Shown here: positions 10,521 through 21,774 of the stretch, one piece after another
Layout of the letters: the number at the start of each line of letters is the position of its first letter
Position numbering within the stretch: the first letter of the stretch is position 1
Notes under the pieces: generated by a model
Databases searched by the model: none
The model's input: only the letters and a program-made list of their open reading frames with translations
What the model was told of the DNA's origin: nothing
Position numbers and translations under genes: made by a program
From: Corinectria fuckeliana
Lineage: Eukaryota > Ascomycota > Sordariomycetes > Hypocreales > Nectriaceae
Direction of reading: 5' to 3'
NCBI GenBank assembly: GCA_019137255.1
Contig: WPDH01000053.1
Coordinates: forward strand, 62,001-126,000
DNA: 64,000 nt

Positions 10521-13500
10521 ATGGACCAGCGCGACGGAGAAGGTCGTCCTCCCCATGTTCGCTTTGCGCAGAGAGAAGAGGTCATCCGGGTATGTTGGAT
10601 ACTTCTCCAGGACCCCAACATGATGGCCTTGGGCTGATCCCTATTAGCACAACCGGCGTCCATCCCGCCAGGACTCTAGAGGCTACACAAGACGCGGGAC
10701 ATATGACAGCGTCGACAGTCCTGTAGAAGAAAGACGGCGTTACCGACGTGACAGCGGTGACAGGCCAACCCCTCGCTCGTCAATTCCCATTGAAGCACGG
10801 GCGGTCAGCACCCGAGAACAAACCATCTCTGACGCAATTGCCGCGGAAGAGTTTGCTCGGAACATCCGTCGGCCTCTCGAGCGCGCCATTGTGTCTCCGC
10901 CAGATGAGGAAGTGAGGCTCACTGAATCCCCTCCACCCATCGACGATGAGTGGAGTGATCTGCATAACAGGCCAAGCCCCGGACGGGTTCACACATCATA
11001 CGATGAGAGCGCTGGCGATGTATATCGCGATCGTCGTGGTAATAGATCTCGACGGTCCCGATCCAGGCCTGGATCTAGATCTAGATCTCGCTCGAGGTCT
11101 CAGTCCAGGTCTCCGAACTATTACAGGTTTGAAAATCCAGGCCCAGAAAGGCCAGGATCTCGACCGGACCGCCATTCTTTATACGTTGATCTGGAAAACC
11201 CATATGAGGGACCACCCAGTATAGCTAGTGATGACGGGGATCCCTACGACAAGTTCAACTTCGCCTTTCCAACTCGATCCATGACAGAATCGTCAAAGGA
11301 TGACGACTCTGACACGGAGTCACCAGAGCCCGATGATAGAGCTCCGCCTAAGGATGAAAGAGGGAAACCGAAAAGCCCCCAAGCTATGGTTGTCAAGGCT
11401 TCACTGTACACAGGGAACGCTGAGCTCGGTGGTTCACATCGTGCGAACTTGGAAGTGGTCCTTGTCCCCAGCGGCCGGAAACAGTCTCTCTTCAGGTGGC
11501 TGTGAGTTTTATGAAGTACCTAGCCTGAATTGTCAAAGCTGACCTCACGAAGCCACGTCCGCCAAGAAATCATGAACTTCGAGGACCTATGGGTAAAACT
11601 GCTTGCTCACTCCTCCTTGCTACGAGATGGTTTGCTGATACTTTCCTAGATGGAGATATCCTGTGTGTCTGGCCTTTCAGACCTTGAAAAGCGGGCCGTG
11701 ACAAGGCTTCGAGCAGATGTCAAGAGCTCGGTTAAATCCCGATATAATCCCAAAGGAGAAAAGGTCGGGTTTGTGGATCCCCGATCTATCGAGGTCCCTC
11801 TCAAATCGCTTTCGAACAAGAATTCGACGGGGGAACCGCCTAATGGATCGGCTAGATGGATATGCATACCATACTTTTCTCTGCAACAATACTCAGGCTT
11901 GCTCTCAGCATCCAACTTGTCGTCGTTCCCCGCTCAGACTTTACTTCAAGCTCAGTTCTCTCGAAACACTTTTCAGCGAGACATGGAGCAAGCAGTATGC
12001 CAGCTGGGAAATGCGAAACGTGGAGAGTGCTTCCACATATCTCAGCTTTGGTGTATCGTCATCGACAATAGTAAGGACTCGGCCCTTGTTCACAGGGAGT
12101 GGGCTAATGCTGTTGGACTCCGATAGGCTTGTTGGTGACCTGCGGAACAATGAGACAGATTGATCTGCAAAGAGAGGCATTTCTGGTTCATGCCGAGCCC
12201 TCCCGTGATTCGACAACGGGAGATCTAGGCAACATCCTTGTTTCTTACGGCGATTCAGTAGCTTGGTCTTTGGCAGCTGAGGAGTGCCAGACGTGGTTTG
12301 TACGTATGAATCTGTCACCGTGTTGGGTATTTATCTGACAATTATCGAGGCCTTTGTATCGAAATTCCAGGCCTTCTGGCCCAAGACCCTTGAGTTTTGG
12401 CATAGAGACCAGATGATCACAGCCGCAAGATGGCCTAAGATTCTCAGATTAGTTTCACAGGTCCAGTCCAGCGTCAAGATCACCATGAAACTGGGGTGAG
12501 ATGACATCACCTTCTACTATCATTTAAGTGAGGATAGGCTGACGAGTTACAGATGTCTACCCGATCTCCCTCGAGGCGCAATCCTAAATCTGAAGTCCCA
12601 GGGTGAGATGGATACGGACGAGTTTGTTCATGTCATGAATTTGACACCGGCGAATCGAAAGCGTACTTCTGCAACTGCCGAAAAGACGGCTGTCAAAGCA
12701 CAGCTTGATGCTGCTCACAAGTTTCTGACGTGCGATACGTCATATTCGAACCGCAGGGCGTACGATACCTGCCTACTATCGACAAGAAATGAGTGCTACG
12801 AGTATCTGGCCGGTCTCGCAAGCGAGGTGGAAGATGATGGATCTGATGAAGTGCGACGTGCGTACGAGGAGAAAATCGACATCTTCAACGCGGCGGAGAC
12901 TTTGCATAGGTTCTTCTTGCCCCGCGACATTGAAGACGCAACATCAGGCAAGTTTTGGGGTGCCATCAGAACATTGTTGGTGGTAAGTCAATGCCTAAGA
13001 ACACGGCAATGAATTGAGCTGATACGGAGATAAAAGCTGAGGGTTTTGCAAGCGAACTACATTCGTGCGTTTATTGATAATACTGTGGCCGAAGTTCGAA
13101 CATTTCTAAGGAGAATCACGCCGCGCCTCATTGCGTTTCAGAACGTCATGTCTCATGCTTCTGAGGAAGAGCGAGCTGCGGTTGATTTGCCACGAGAGTT
13201 CGTTACTGCGTGGCTGTATGCGGTGATGGCTATGGTCTATGGTTCCCAGGACAACAATGCATGGTCTAACCGGTCACGCCGTCTGGAAGACCTTGTCGAG
13301 CTAGGAATGACGAAGTTGATGCATGGGCTTCCTGAAAAAAGCCTGCTGGAGAGGACCAGCGTGCTTCCCCTGGAGGTTCTTTCGTTGGTGACTCTGGGCC
13401 TGCTCCAGGATCAGGTCGGAATGTCTGATGACATCTGTGAGACCTACTCGCAGTACCTTAACTCCTTGGTGCGTCGATATAATACGGATGGTTGTGGGCT

Positions 13501-14546
13501 TCTGCTGACGGTTATAGGAAAATTCCATCATGTCGAAACAGTCGGATAGGTCTTATCAGCACCGTATTGATCTGGTACAGCAAGAAATCTCGATTATTAA
13601 GCGCACGCTGGGCAAACAGCGTATGATTGTGTCCAACATCCGCAACTCCCTCACAGACCTCGATAACCACAATATAGTTATTCAGAGCAGAGAAGAATCG
13701 GCCATTAGGCGGGACAGTTTCCCGGAGAGGGAGAGGGACAGGGTTGTGTACGTGGACGCGCCTCCTCCGCCTCCTCCGCACTACTCAAGAAGGGCCATGA
13801 GGGAGTCGGCGCCAGTACGACCGGCCAACGACTACGCGGGCCTCGACGATGAGTTCATTCGGGAAATTTCGGTGGCGGCGAAGCTCTCCTCGACAGATGC
13901 AGGCGGTCTCCGCGGTCTCCTCTTCATGGAATGTTCACGACTCATTGAGCAGCGCTATTCTGAGTTCCGGCGATACGGCGAGTACGCCAAAGACCTCGAC
14001 CGGGCTATCAACTACAAGATGAATTTCGCCAAGGATCGACAGGAGAACGCCATATTCGCCTTCACGCTCGTGACCATTGTGTTTCTGCCAATGAGCGCCG
14101 TGTCGAGCATCTTTGGCATGAACACGGCCGACGTCCGCGACATGGAGTCATCGCAGTGGCTTTACTGGGCCGTTGCACTGCCGCTGACGATATTCGTCAT
14201 CGTCGCCGGGCTCTGGTGGATGGGCGACCTGGGAAATATTGCGCGGTGGTTCATGCGCAAGCCGCGACAGACATCTCAGGGTGCGTACGGAGGGCCGGCC
14301 ATGATGTCCCAGCAGATGGACCAGGCATACTACTCATCTGCTCCTCCGTCTGGTGCTGTGACGGTGGACTATATCCCAGCGCAGTACGGCCTTTCTTCAG
14401 GTGTCAACAGGGGTTGGACCCAAGGACGCTATCGGCCATCCGCACCTGCGTGGAATGATCGGGCCCGTTCTGTTGGATATTACGGGAACGGTGTTGGAAA
14501 CAACAGACGGGCGGGTTTTGCGAGCACAAGTTCGGTCAGTGTTTGA
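10521..14546 (+). CDS. CorA-like Mg2+ transporter family protein with a long disordered N-terminus
   Basis: Nine exons (10521-10589, 10648-11501, 11553-11592, 11650-12070, 12127-12299, 12350-12495, 12553-12982, 13037-13468, 13518-14546) give about 1,197 residues. The C-terminus has the two membrane helices of CorA proteins, at about residues 1032-1057 and 1069-1091. The signature GMN closes the first helix (SSIFGMNTADV, GMN at about 1055-1057). It is preceded by a long helical cytosolic part (RIDLVQQEISIIKRTLGKQR). The first 300 residues are basic, Arg/Ser-rich and probably disordered, including an RS run near residue 180. Fungal CorA-like proteins of this size are common, but their substrate is mostly untested; Mg2+ is inferred from GMN. 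All introns are 49-58 nt. The acceptor of the 12300-12349 intron could instead be 21 nt further on. Confidence 0.85.
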
Positions 14547-14708
14547 GATTTCAACCCAAGTATAAATGTCAATTTGCCTCAACTCCACGCAAGTTACACC
14601 AGCCAGCTTTGATACGTTCCAAATGTCCACCAAATAAACCAAAACCGTCATCAAGTCATACAAAGGTCGTCAGGATGCAAGAATGAACATGTTTCTGAAG
14701 CAGTCTCT

Positions 14709-15385
14709 TCATCGCCGGTAGTACTCCCGATCAGAAATGTGCACTCTCGTCTGCTCATCCTCGGTAATCATCCTTCGAGCAGGGGCTGGAGGGGGAGGCG
14801 AGGGGGCGTGCCGTCGAGGTCGAGGGCCATTGACGTATCGGAACGTCTCGTACTGAGGCTCGACAGGGACGGGAACGGGGACGCGAACGGGGACAGGAAC
14901 GATCCTCTCGCGTTCGATGACGACCTCGCGATCTCGTGAGGACCGGTGGCTCCGGCTGTGAGAGCGCGACTTGGAGCGCTTCTTGTGGGACGGCTCGACG
15001 TCTACGGCGATGACCTCGATGGGGTCATCCGGGGGCGACGGCGAGCGCGGCGGCGGGGGCGGTGGAGGGAGAGGTGCCGGCGGCTTCACAACGGGCGGCG
15101 GAGGAGATGGCTTGGGCTCGGGCTTGGGCTCGGGCTTGGGGGGCTTCTGGACTGGAGGTGGAGGTGGCGGAGGGGGAGGCGGCAGCGGAGGCCGTTCGAT
15201 GTACACGGGCGGAGGCGGCGGCGGCGGAGGGATGATGCGGGTGACGCGGGTGCGGACCTGGGCGTAGTCGGGCTCCGGGTGCTGCAGATAGAACCTCTTC
15301 TTCTGGTAGTCTTTGGTGACTGCGAGGGTGACGTCAGCGATGCTTTTTTGGTGGGGGGAGGACGGGCGGGGAGGTACATACCCAT
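14709..15385 (-). CDS. Proline-rich protein with an RS/basic segment
   Basis: Two exons, 15382-15385 and 14709-15319, give 204 residues. The first coding exon is only ATGG, in a perfect CACCATGG context and followed directly by GTATGT; the intron is 15320-15381. The protein begins MVTKDYQKKRFYLQHPEP. It then has several poly-proline blocks (about residues 35-110), lysine/glutamate-proline repeats (KPEPKPEPKPSPPPP), an RS-like segment (KKRSKSRSHSRSHRSSRDRE) and a PVPVRVPVPVPV run. No enzymatic domain is visible. Such composition suggests a disordered SH3/WW-binding scaffold or an RNA-associated protein, but that is inference. An alternative start without the intron (ATG at 15413) reads through the splice sites and gives a less natural N-terminus. 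Confidence 0.72.
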
Positions 15386-15545
15386 GGTGCAGGCGGATCG
15401 GATCAAAGAGCAAAAATCAATCACAGTATGTATAATAAAGACGTTTGGGAGAAACGCAAAGCGATGGAGTTGTGGATGCGGAAGAGAGAACTATGATGGC
15501 GATCGGTGAGGATGGGATCCACGCGGGGTCACGATGGGATGTTCT

Positions 15546-15580
15546 GGCTGGTGGCTGGTGGCTGGTGGCTGGTGGCTGGA
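15546..15580. repeat. 7-bp tandem repeat GGCTGGT, about 5 copies
   Basis: Consecutive copies of GGCTGGT, the last ending in A, lie about 160 bp upstream of the proline-rich gene's start, so probably in its promoter or leader. Confidence 0.9.
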
Positions 15581-15991
15581 TGGATTTGTTGGTGGCGAAC
15601 AGACGAAAAGACCAGGCCGGAGGGGAGACGGAGAGAGACGGACGATCTTATATGTAATTAGAACTCAAGAGCAAAAGATGGCACATGCACGCGACTTAGC
15701 CCCCCCCAGTTGGCCTTGGCCTTGGCCATTGGGCCCGTTAGCCGGTGGTCAGCGCAGCCAAGTTGCCAAGTTTGCCGCGTCCGCCCGAATCCGCCGAAGC
15801 CCAAAGAAGTCGCTGGGGGTTTGCTCAACTCAACCAGAAAGGAAAAAGGGCGATGACGTTTGGGCGGGCAATGCAGCATGCACGTCAGCAAGGGCCCCCC
15901 TCCCTCGCCCGCAGAAAACAAGGCTTACACACCATCTCCGCCGCTGTGAGCACACCTGAGCCACCTGCAGTCATGCGCCAACGCCCCCGTT

Positions 15992-16012
15992 GGACCCTGG
16001 ACCCTGGACCCT
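15992..16012. repeat. 7-bp tandem repeat GGACCCT, 3 copies
   Basis: Three exact copies are followed by a partial GGACTCCT. It lies in intergenic sequence and no function is apparent. Confidence 0.85.
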
Positions 16013-17618
16013 GGACTCCTCAGGGCTGTTCTGTGGCAGGGCTGGGCTGGTCGCGTTGAGAGACGAGCCAGGTTGCCAGGAAAGTAGGTAAGTATTAACC
16101 CAGGACGAGGGGAGGATCATGAGGGGAAAATTCCTTCTGGAACTTTGTGCTTGTCGCCGGTTGGGCTGCGTTGGGTTCGCATGCCCGTGATGCCAACGGG
16201 CAAGGCGCAGTGGAGATGGATACCGGACTTGCGAGTACCTAACCTACTATGTAAGCTCTCTGATGCACGCACCCGATTCTATCGTGAGAATGCCGACGGC
16301 TAACGGCGGCTCCTCCGTCTGGATTTATGTCCATCTACCCGGGCGAGCGCCGCCGAACCCGGCCCCGGAATATGGCGGAGTACCTAGCCGGCCGTCGATT
16401 CCCGACCGTTGTACCTCCGGGACCTCCACACCCAAGCGCCAGCAACGCACTTTATTTACCCCTTTTCTTGTCGAACCAAATCATCATTACTAATCTCTCA
16501 GAAAACCAGTACGTACAACAGTCGTCTCCCGGAGCGAGTAATACATAGCATGCTTTTTGGAAACGCTCGTTTCCCGTTTTCTCGGGATTTGGGTCTCGGG
16601 GCTATACCGGAGCTTCAGAACTAGAGATAAACTTCAGGCCCCCTCCCCATCACCGGGTCCATAGCACCCTGGCCTCGGTGTAAATTACCGATGATTTACG
16701 GCCGGATAGGTCTTCGTGGGGGAATAAGGATTGCGGGACGCCGGTAGTTGGGTCTGGACTAAAATTGTTCCGGCTCACATGTGCCACCTCCCCTTGAACT
16801 CCTCCCCTGAACTTCCCTTGACGAAGGGCAAACACCACGTCTTAGTCTATGCTTTACTATCGAGCCCTACCAGTAGCACCCCCGCTACTCGCCAATCGTT
16901 TCAAGTGAGAAGTCATCTAGGGCAGGACGCAAAATGCTTTGGCTTCAAGTGGGACGCGAAGACAGTGGACGACAGTCTCCTTTCATCTCCATTCATGGCC
17001 ACCGGCCTGACCAAAAGAAGCAATGTCTTCGCGGACTAACCCATAATCTCGTCCTTGTCGGCTAAGGGAAGATAGTTGCCGTCATAATGTCTGGCCCTAC
17101 TGAGTCGCCCTGAGCTTCAAAGCCATTCCATTGGGATGCCGGAGTGCGTTGTGGTTCACGATGCTTCGACAGCTCCTGGCTCTGGTCTCTCTCCCTGTCT
17201 GCTGTCTGATCGGCGTCAACATTCCGGCCCACAGCAAATGGAAGCTTCCCTTGCCGCGGGAATACACCATACTGTTCCATCATTCTTCAACCACCTCGGG
17301 GCTAGGACTCCAATGGCCTGTGCTATTAGCCCCAGCTACAAAACGTCCATTCCAGGCTGCCTCGGATCGCTCTTGTTGTAAGTGATGCACCGAGAACGGA
17401 CCGAACCAGCTACTCCGAGTATTGTGACAGTAAACGAGGCAAACATGGCAAGTTTCTTGAGTATAAGACGACGCTGGATCCTCAGCATTGGACAGTCTAC
17501 CACCACACTCACCCACACACACTCATCTCTCAAGCTTAACCATTAGCAAACAAGAACCAACTACAAGTCACCTTCTCAGTACCTTCTTTCGGGACATTTC
17601 CATCTTTCCCTTCCCAAG

Positions 17619-18623
17619 ATGAAGTCCATCTCGCTCGTCCTCACCATGCTTTTGAGCAGCACCATCGCCGCTCCTACAGACACCACCCACGCTGCTTTAT
17701 CTTCCCGCGAGGAAGCTGGTCTCTTCGACGGCCTTCTTGGCGGCAGCCTCGGCGACCGTGCTGTTGCTGAGCAAGCTGAGCATACCGAGAAGGCTGTGCC
17801 GGCTGTCGAGTCTCCTCTACCTGGACAGGCTGACAAGGCCGATCAGCCTGACAAGGCCAAGTCCCAACAGGCCCAGCTTCTCGAGAGTTTACTCGGCCCA
17901 CTCCTTGGTGGATCTGGGAGAGGACTCCTTGGAGACCTGGCTGAGCGCGACGAAGCTTTTCTCGGCGACATTCTAGACCCAATCCTCCCGGGACTGGGTA
18001 AGCGTGAAGAGGCTTCAAAGCCTGCGGAAACGAAGCTCAACAGCGATAGCGACCCACTCAAAAGCCTTATAGACCTACTCAAAGGCCTCCTCGGCAAGGG
18101 CGGGCACGCATCTGGTGGCAGCAACAGCGCTACGGATGGTCCTCTGGGAAAGCGCGACGACTTCACTCCTGAAGAGATCAAAGCCTTTGAGAAGACCCTT
18201 GCCGAGATACTCAAGCCTATCCTAGGACCGTCTAAGCGTGACGATGCCACCGTCCCCGCCATCGGTGGTAACCTCGTTGGCTACGCTCTCGGACTCGCTT
18301 CCGATGTCCTTGCGAATATCCTCAGTGTCCTCAAAGGGCGTCCTGGCAGCATCGACCCTACCAAGATCCTCGGCAGACTGACCGGCAAGCTGGGAAGCCT
18401 CACCGGCGGATCGGGCAAGGGATCGGGCGGTGCTGGCGGTCTCGACGGGCTCCTCGGTACCCACAAGCGAGACGTGGCCGACGGTGTCCTCGGCGTCGTC
18501 AGCAAGATCATCTCCGAGCTCGCGAGTGATATCCCTGACCTGGCGGCGCCTAGCAAGAAGCTCGCCCAGGCCGTTGCTGAGATCCAGGACATCGCTGAGA
18601 ACTCGGCTAAGAAGGCTGATTAA
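17619..18623 (+). CDS. Secreted Kex2-processed precursor protein (KEP-like), cysteine-free
   Basis: A single exon encodes 334 residues. Residues 1-18 are a signal peptide (MKSISLVLTMLLSSTIAA). Four dibasic KR sites follow at 128-129, 178-179, 206-207 and 283-284, each followed by an acid (KREE, KRDD, KRDD, KRDV). Related RE/RD sites without the lysine occur near 30-32 and 110-112. Sections between the sites hold short amphipathic Leu/Ile/Gly segments (about 34-45, 87-107, 115-127, 147-160, 190-203, 275-280). Two share the pattern ILxPILxGx before the cut (ILDPILPGLGKR and ILKPILGPSKR). Glycine-rich linkers separate them, and there is no cysteine. Kex2 cuts after KR in the Golgi, so four cuts would release about five products. 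Known precursors of this layout include mating pheromones, dikaritin RiPP precursors and Ece1. I claim only similar architecture, not homology. No UstYa-type or other tailoring enzyme lies beside it. Confidence 0.8.
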   Translation: MKSISLVLTMLLSSTIAAPTDTTHAALSSREEAGLFDGLLGGSLGDRAVAEQAEHTEKAVPAVESPLPGQADKADQPDKAKSQQAQLLESLLGPLLGGSGRGLLGDLAERDEAFLGDILDPILPGLGKREEASKPAETKLNSDSDPLKSLIDLLKGLLGKGGHASGGSNSATDGPLGKRDDFTPEEIKAFEKTLAEILKPILGPSKRDDATVPAIGGNLVGYALGLASDVLANILSVLKGRPGSIDPTKILGRLTGKLGSLTGGSGKGSGGAGGLDGLLGTHKRDVADGVLGVVSKIISELASDIPDLAAPSKKLAQAVAEIQDIAENSAKKAD

Positions 18624-19295
18624 AGAAAACGAACTTGACCAACTTGGCATGGTGGAGATGTGGAAATGATTGAAACATTCGATCACACGGCGGAGTTGTC
18701 CCAGCTTTGTTTCGGGAACAGACGAAGTATTGTTCGTGGAACTCGTATTAGTAAAGAAGTATAATTATATATTTAAACACACACGTCGTGCCCCTGAATC
18801 TCAAAACCCAAGGAATGCACTCTCTCATGTAAGCCTTCTATAGATGTCGGAGCTTTTTCTCACTGGGTTTCCAAGTCTACGTTGGCCGCTTGGTGTTGTC
18901 CCTATTTGACATGGCATCTTGGATCGGGGATAGTACTTTCTATACTTGGGTTCTTCAGCCGGCGCGTCTTCAACCCAATGTAACTCGCCAGGCAGAAATG
19001 TTTGCCTCCTGTAACCGTATCAACTTGGCAGTTGTTCGCTAGTAATATCGAGTGAATGCGGACATGGATGTTTGCTAGCAAACCCCAAGGTTAAAACTTG
19101 TGCTTCGAACACAAATGAGCTCTTCTTGAGAACGGAACTTCGCTCATCCATATATATATCTCACCATTTTCTCCGCTCATCAGTCTCTCCCTCCCTTGCC
19201 AACTTGCAGCCTCACCCGCACTCTGTATTCAATACGCCCATCCATCGGACACTCCATCAGAGTATTATAGACCACGGCCGGCCAGCACCATTGCA
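18624..19295. other. Intergenic
   Basis: This 672-bp gap is the 3' flank of the secreted precursor and the promoter of the Cys-rich reading frame. A TATATATATC box lies near 19151. No gene was recognised. Confidence 0.4.
19151..19160 (+). promoter_or_regulatory. Possible TATA box
   Basis: TATATATATC lies 145 bp upstream of the ATG at 19296. It is a plausible TATA element with no further support. Confidence 0.3.
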
Positions 19296-20267
19296 ATGTG
19301 CTACGAATTCTACCGCTTCCGCTGCGGCCACATGACACGCAAACGAGTGTCATGTCGGTTCGTGGAGCCTCGTAAGACGAAGATGATCGGGCCCATTCTC
19401 GACGTTGTCTGCCCGGCGAAGGGATGCCAAGAGACGCTCCCACACCCCGAGCGCCTGAGCCAGGCGTGCGAACACTGTAGGAAGTTGCCAATGGACGAAT
19501 GGCCTATGCGCAACAAGGACGGCGTGGTCAGGCCGCTTGCTAACAATATGCATGAACAGAGACAGACGCCGACACGACCTCCGAGGCCGAGCTCTCGCGA
19601 GGTTGGGTCGGTGGCGATGCCAAGGCTAGTTCCACGATAGAGTAGTGAGGACGAGGACTTGACCAAGACCCAGGACAACTCGGAAGAGAGACGAACCGAG
19701 CAGCGTGCCCGCGGAGACGGCGTAGTCTGGTGGAAGGACATCCCCAAGCCTGGCGAACCACACCCGGGTCGACCTAGTGAGACCAAGGCTCGCCAACCAG
19801 TCCACCGCGGCCAGGAACAAGACGACCTGACGATAGAGCCGGCGACGCCCCCCGAAACGTCCCGCGATATGAGCGCCCTGCGACAGACCATGCTCCCTCG
19901 TGCACTTGCCCACGAAGCGGTATACGGCTCTCCAGCACACCACCTGGACACGCCACGCCACAGCGAACACCGCGGCCTCGAGTCTCAAGGAACGGTGAGC
20001 GACGTGGAGATGGACCACGTCAACCCGGAGACCCCGGCGGCCCATCGAGCCAGACCCGGGCCGGATGGCGGATCCAAGACGACGTCCAAGACGAAGGAGA
20101 GTCTTCGGACCAAATCCGCCTCGGCCTTCCAGGCTGGGAAGAAGATGCTGAAGCGAATGCTCTTGCGCAGGAATGACTCGCAGGAGTCCTTTGCCTGCGC
20201 GAGGGCACGGTTGGCGGAGAGGCAGCCGTCTGAGCCGGATGCGACAGCGCCACAAGGGCTGGCATGA
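19296..20267 (+). pseudogene. Cys-rich hypothetical protein, frame interrupted by one TAG
   Basis: The frame opens with MCYEFYRFRCGHMTRKRVSC and carries Cys/His-rich spacing (Cys2, Cys10, His12, Cys20, Cys39, Cys44, Cys58, Cys61), as in a family of small fungal hypothetical proteins. It stops at a TAG (19638-19640) after 114 residues. It then stays open in the same frame for another 208 codons (SSEDEDLTKTQ ... TAPQGLA). That part is polar and charged, ending in a basic helix (SAFQAGKKMLKRMLLRR). I found no intron that removes the TAG while keeping the frame; a candidate from 19474 to an acceptor near 19560 creates a new stop. It is therefore a real 114-residue gene with a relic tail, a recent nonsense allele, a readthrough gene, or a base error. 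No function is known. Confidence 0.5.
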
Positions 20268-20887
20268 GCTCGAGCGGTTGCTTAGCCAGAGAATGAGCTT
20301 GCAAACAGTCGGCTGGGTTGGAGTCTGAGGTCACGGATACAGGGGGGCAGGCAACCCTGTGAATAGCTGTCCGTAGGCCACACTCTGACAGTCAATAAAA
20401 ACAAAACTGGCTTTACTCGCATCCATAACAGCCCGCAACTCTTGTGAGTCTCGATCATTCTCCAACAAAAAGATCCCCATCGTACATGTTCCCCGCCGTT
20501 GAAAGTGCGCACGCTGAAGGTGACTAAGACAATGTGTCTGAAATGTAGGAAGGGACAGCTAAGGAAAGCAAATGAGAACTGGAAATACAGTTACAGAACG
20601 CTTGAATATACCATACGGGAGTGGAGAATCACCTCCGTCTTCCTAATAGTAGTAGGAGACCCATCAAGTCGTCCTCGTGCCGAGGATGACCAACCGCCTT
20701 GTCCTTCTCTTCTCCTCCCCCTCCTCCTTCTCCCCCTCGCCGATTGAAGCTTATATGATAGCTATAGCTGGATGAGCCCTGGAAATGATGGCGCTTTTGC
20801 CGTTTTTTTGTCGACACGTCTTCTCCTCTTTCGTTTGACCACACCATGAGATTGTGTTCGAGGATGACATATCTTGGGCCGATTGGT
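20268..20887. other. Intergenic, convergent
   Basis: This 620-bp gap lies between the Cys-rich frame (plus) and the MPO1-like gene (minus), so it holds two 3' ends. No gene or element was recognised. Confidence 0.4.
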
Positions 20888-21721
20888 TCATTGGCCTTTT
20901 CCGTTCTTTGACTTGGCCCTGAACTTTGCGATTTCTACCTGGACCTTCTTCTCGACGCGAGCCTGCAGCTCGGGGCGGTAGCCGAGCGTAAAGAGAAGTT
21001 CAAGCCACACGAACATGGGGGCGAGGAAGAGAGCCTGCACTAGGTTGTCAAGAAGAGCAGGGGCTCGGCCCTCGAAAGCGCCGTGGCCGACGAACTGCAT
21101 GATCCAGCAGACGACGTGGAGGACCAGGGCTCCCTTGAAAGTCGCCTCGGGGTCTTGCAGGCGCAAGTAGTTGCCAAGGGCGGCGCCGCCCATGCAGAAG
21201 GCGCCGAGGAGGAAGCCGGCAAAGGGCTCCAGCAGCAGGTAGAGCGAGGCGTAGAGAGAAGCAGCGATTGTGCCCAGGTTAAGATCGAGATAGGGGACGG
21301 TGAGCCATGTCGGGATTTGAATCAGGGTTCCTGTATATGTGGCCTAGAGGCATTGTTAGAATACGAGCGAGACGTGTCGGCTCCGGGAGACCCGGGGCAG
21401 GAGGGTCATCGGGATGCATCACGAAGGGCAGAACAAACCATTGTAAAGGCCGAAACCAGGATAAGGGGAACGCATATCATGTGAATGACTATATTGACCG
21501 AGTTATGGTGATAAGCACCATACTAAGAGAGCAGAGCGTTAGCGAAACAGCGTCGGGGAGAAAGCACGACAGCGGCCATCTCGGAATACATGGAAGAAGC
21601 TGTACAAGTAGAAGTAACCAATGGAAACAAAGATTACAGGCGAAACCATGGCAAGGCAAGACATAGTGAGAGGGGGAGGGAAGCTTACAAAGGTCAGCTG
21701 ACGCTCAAGATCCAACGTCAT
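20888..21721 (-). CDS. MPO1: MPO1/YGL010w-like (DUF962) ER membrane protein, 2-hydroxy fatty acid dioxygenase type
   Basis: Exons are 21689-21721, 21439-21522 and 20888-21343, giving 190 residues. The start MTLDLERQLTFYGAYHHN, with the intron between TF and YG, is the DUF962 signature. The His-containing motifs YGAYHHNSVNIVIHMICVP and VLHVVCWIMQFVGHGAFEGR are the metal-binding His pairs expected of Mpo1. Several hydrophobic segments follow (about residues 20-40, 55-85, 105-125, 138-160). In yeast Mpo1 is an ER Fe2+-dependent dioxygenase that shortens 2-hydroxy fatty acids from phytosphingosine breakdown. The C-terminus is basic (KFRAKSKNGKGQ). Introns are 166 nt (21523-21688) and 95 nt (21344-21438). 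A very long poly-C run (as read on the coding strand) sits 27 bp upstream of the ATG. Confidence 0.9.
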
Positions 21722-21748
21722 GGTTGCGGGCTGGGCGGCTTGAGAGGC

Positions 21749-21774
21749 GGGGGGGGGGGGGGGGGGGGGAATNN

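Larger units (their letters stand above)
15386..17618. other. Intergenic, divergent 2.2 kb
   Basis: This gap separates the proline-rich gene (minus) from the secreted-precursor gene (plus). It contains two short tandem repeats (15546-15580, 15992-16012) and pyrimidine-rich leader sequence just before 17619. Its small open frames show no codon or family signal. The length leaves room for a regulated promoter of the secreted precursor. Confidence 0.45.

Noticed and set aside
14946..15509. 187-codon Gly/Arg-rich plus-strand open frame opposite the proline-rich gene
   Set aside because: It is the antisense reading of poly-proline codons; the minus-strand protein has the better start context and composition.
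16020..16040. CTCAGGGCTGT near 16019 as a second MITE end
   Set aside because: It matches the MITE terminus only over a short stretch, with no partner end or TA-flanked inverted copy nearby.
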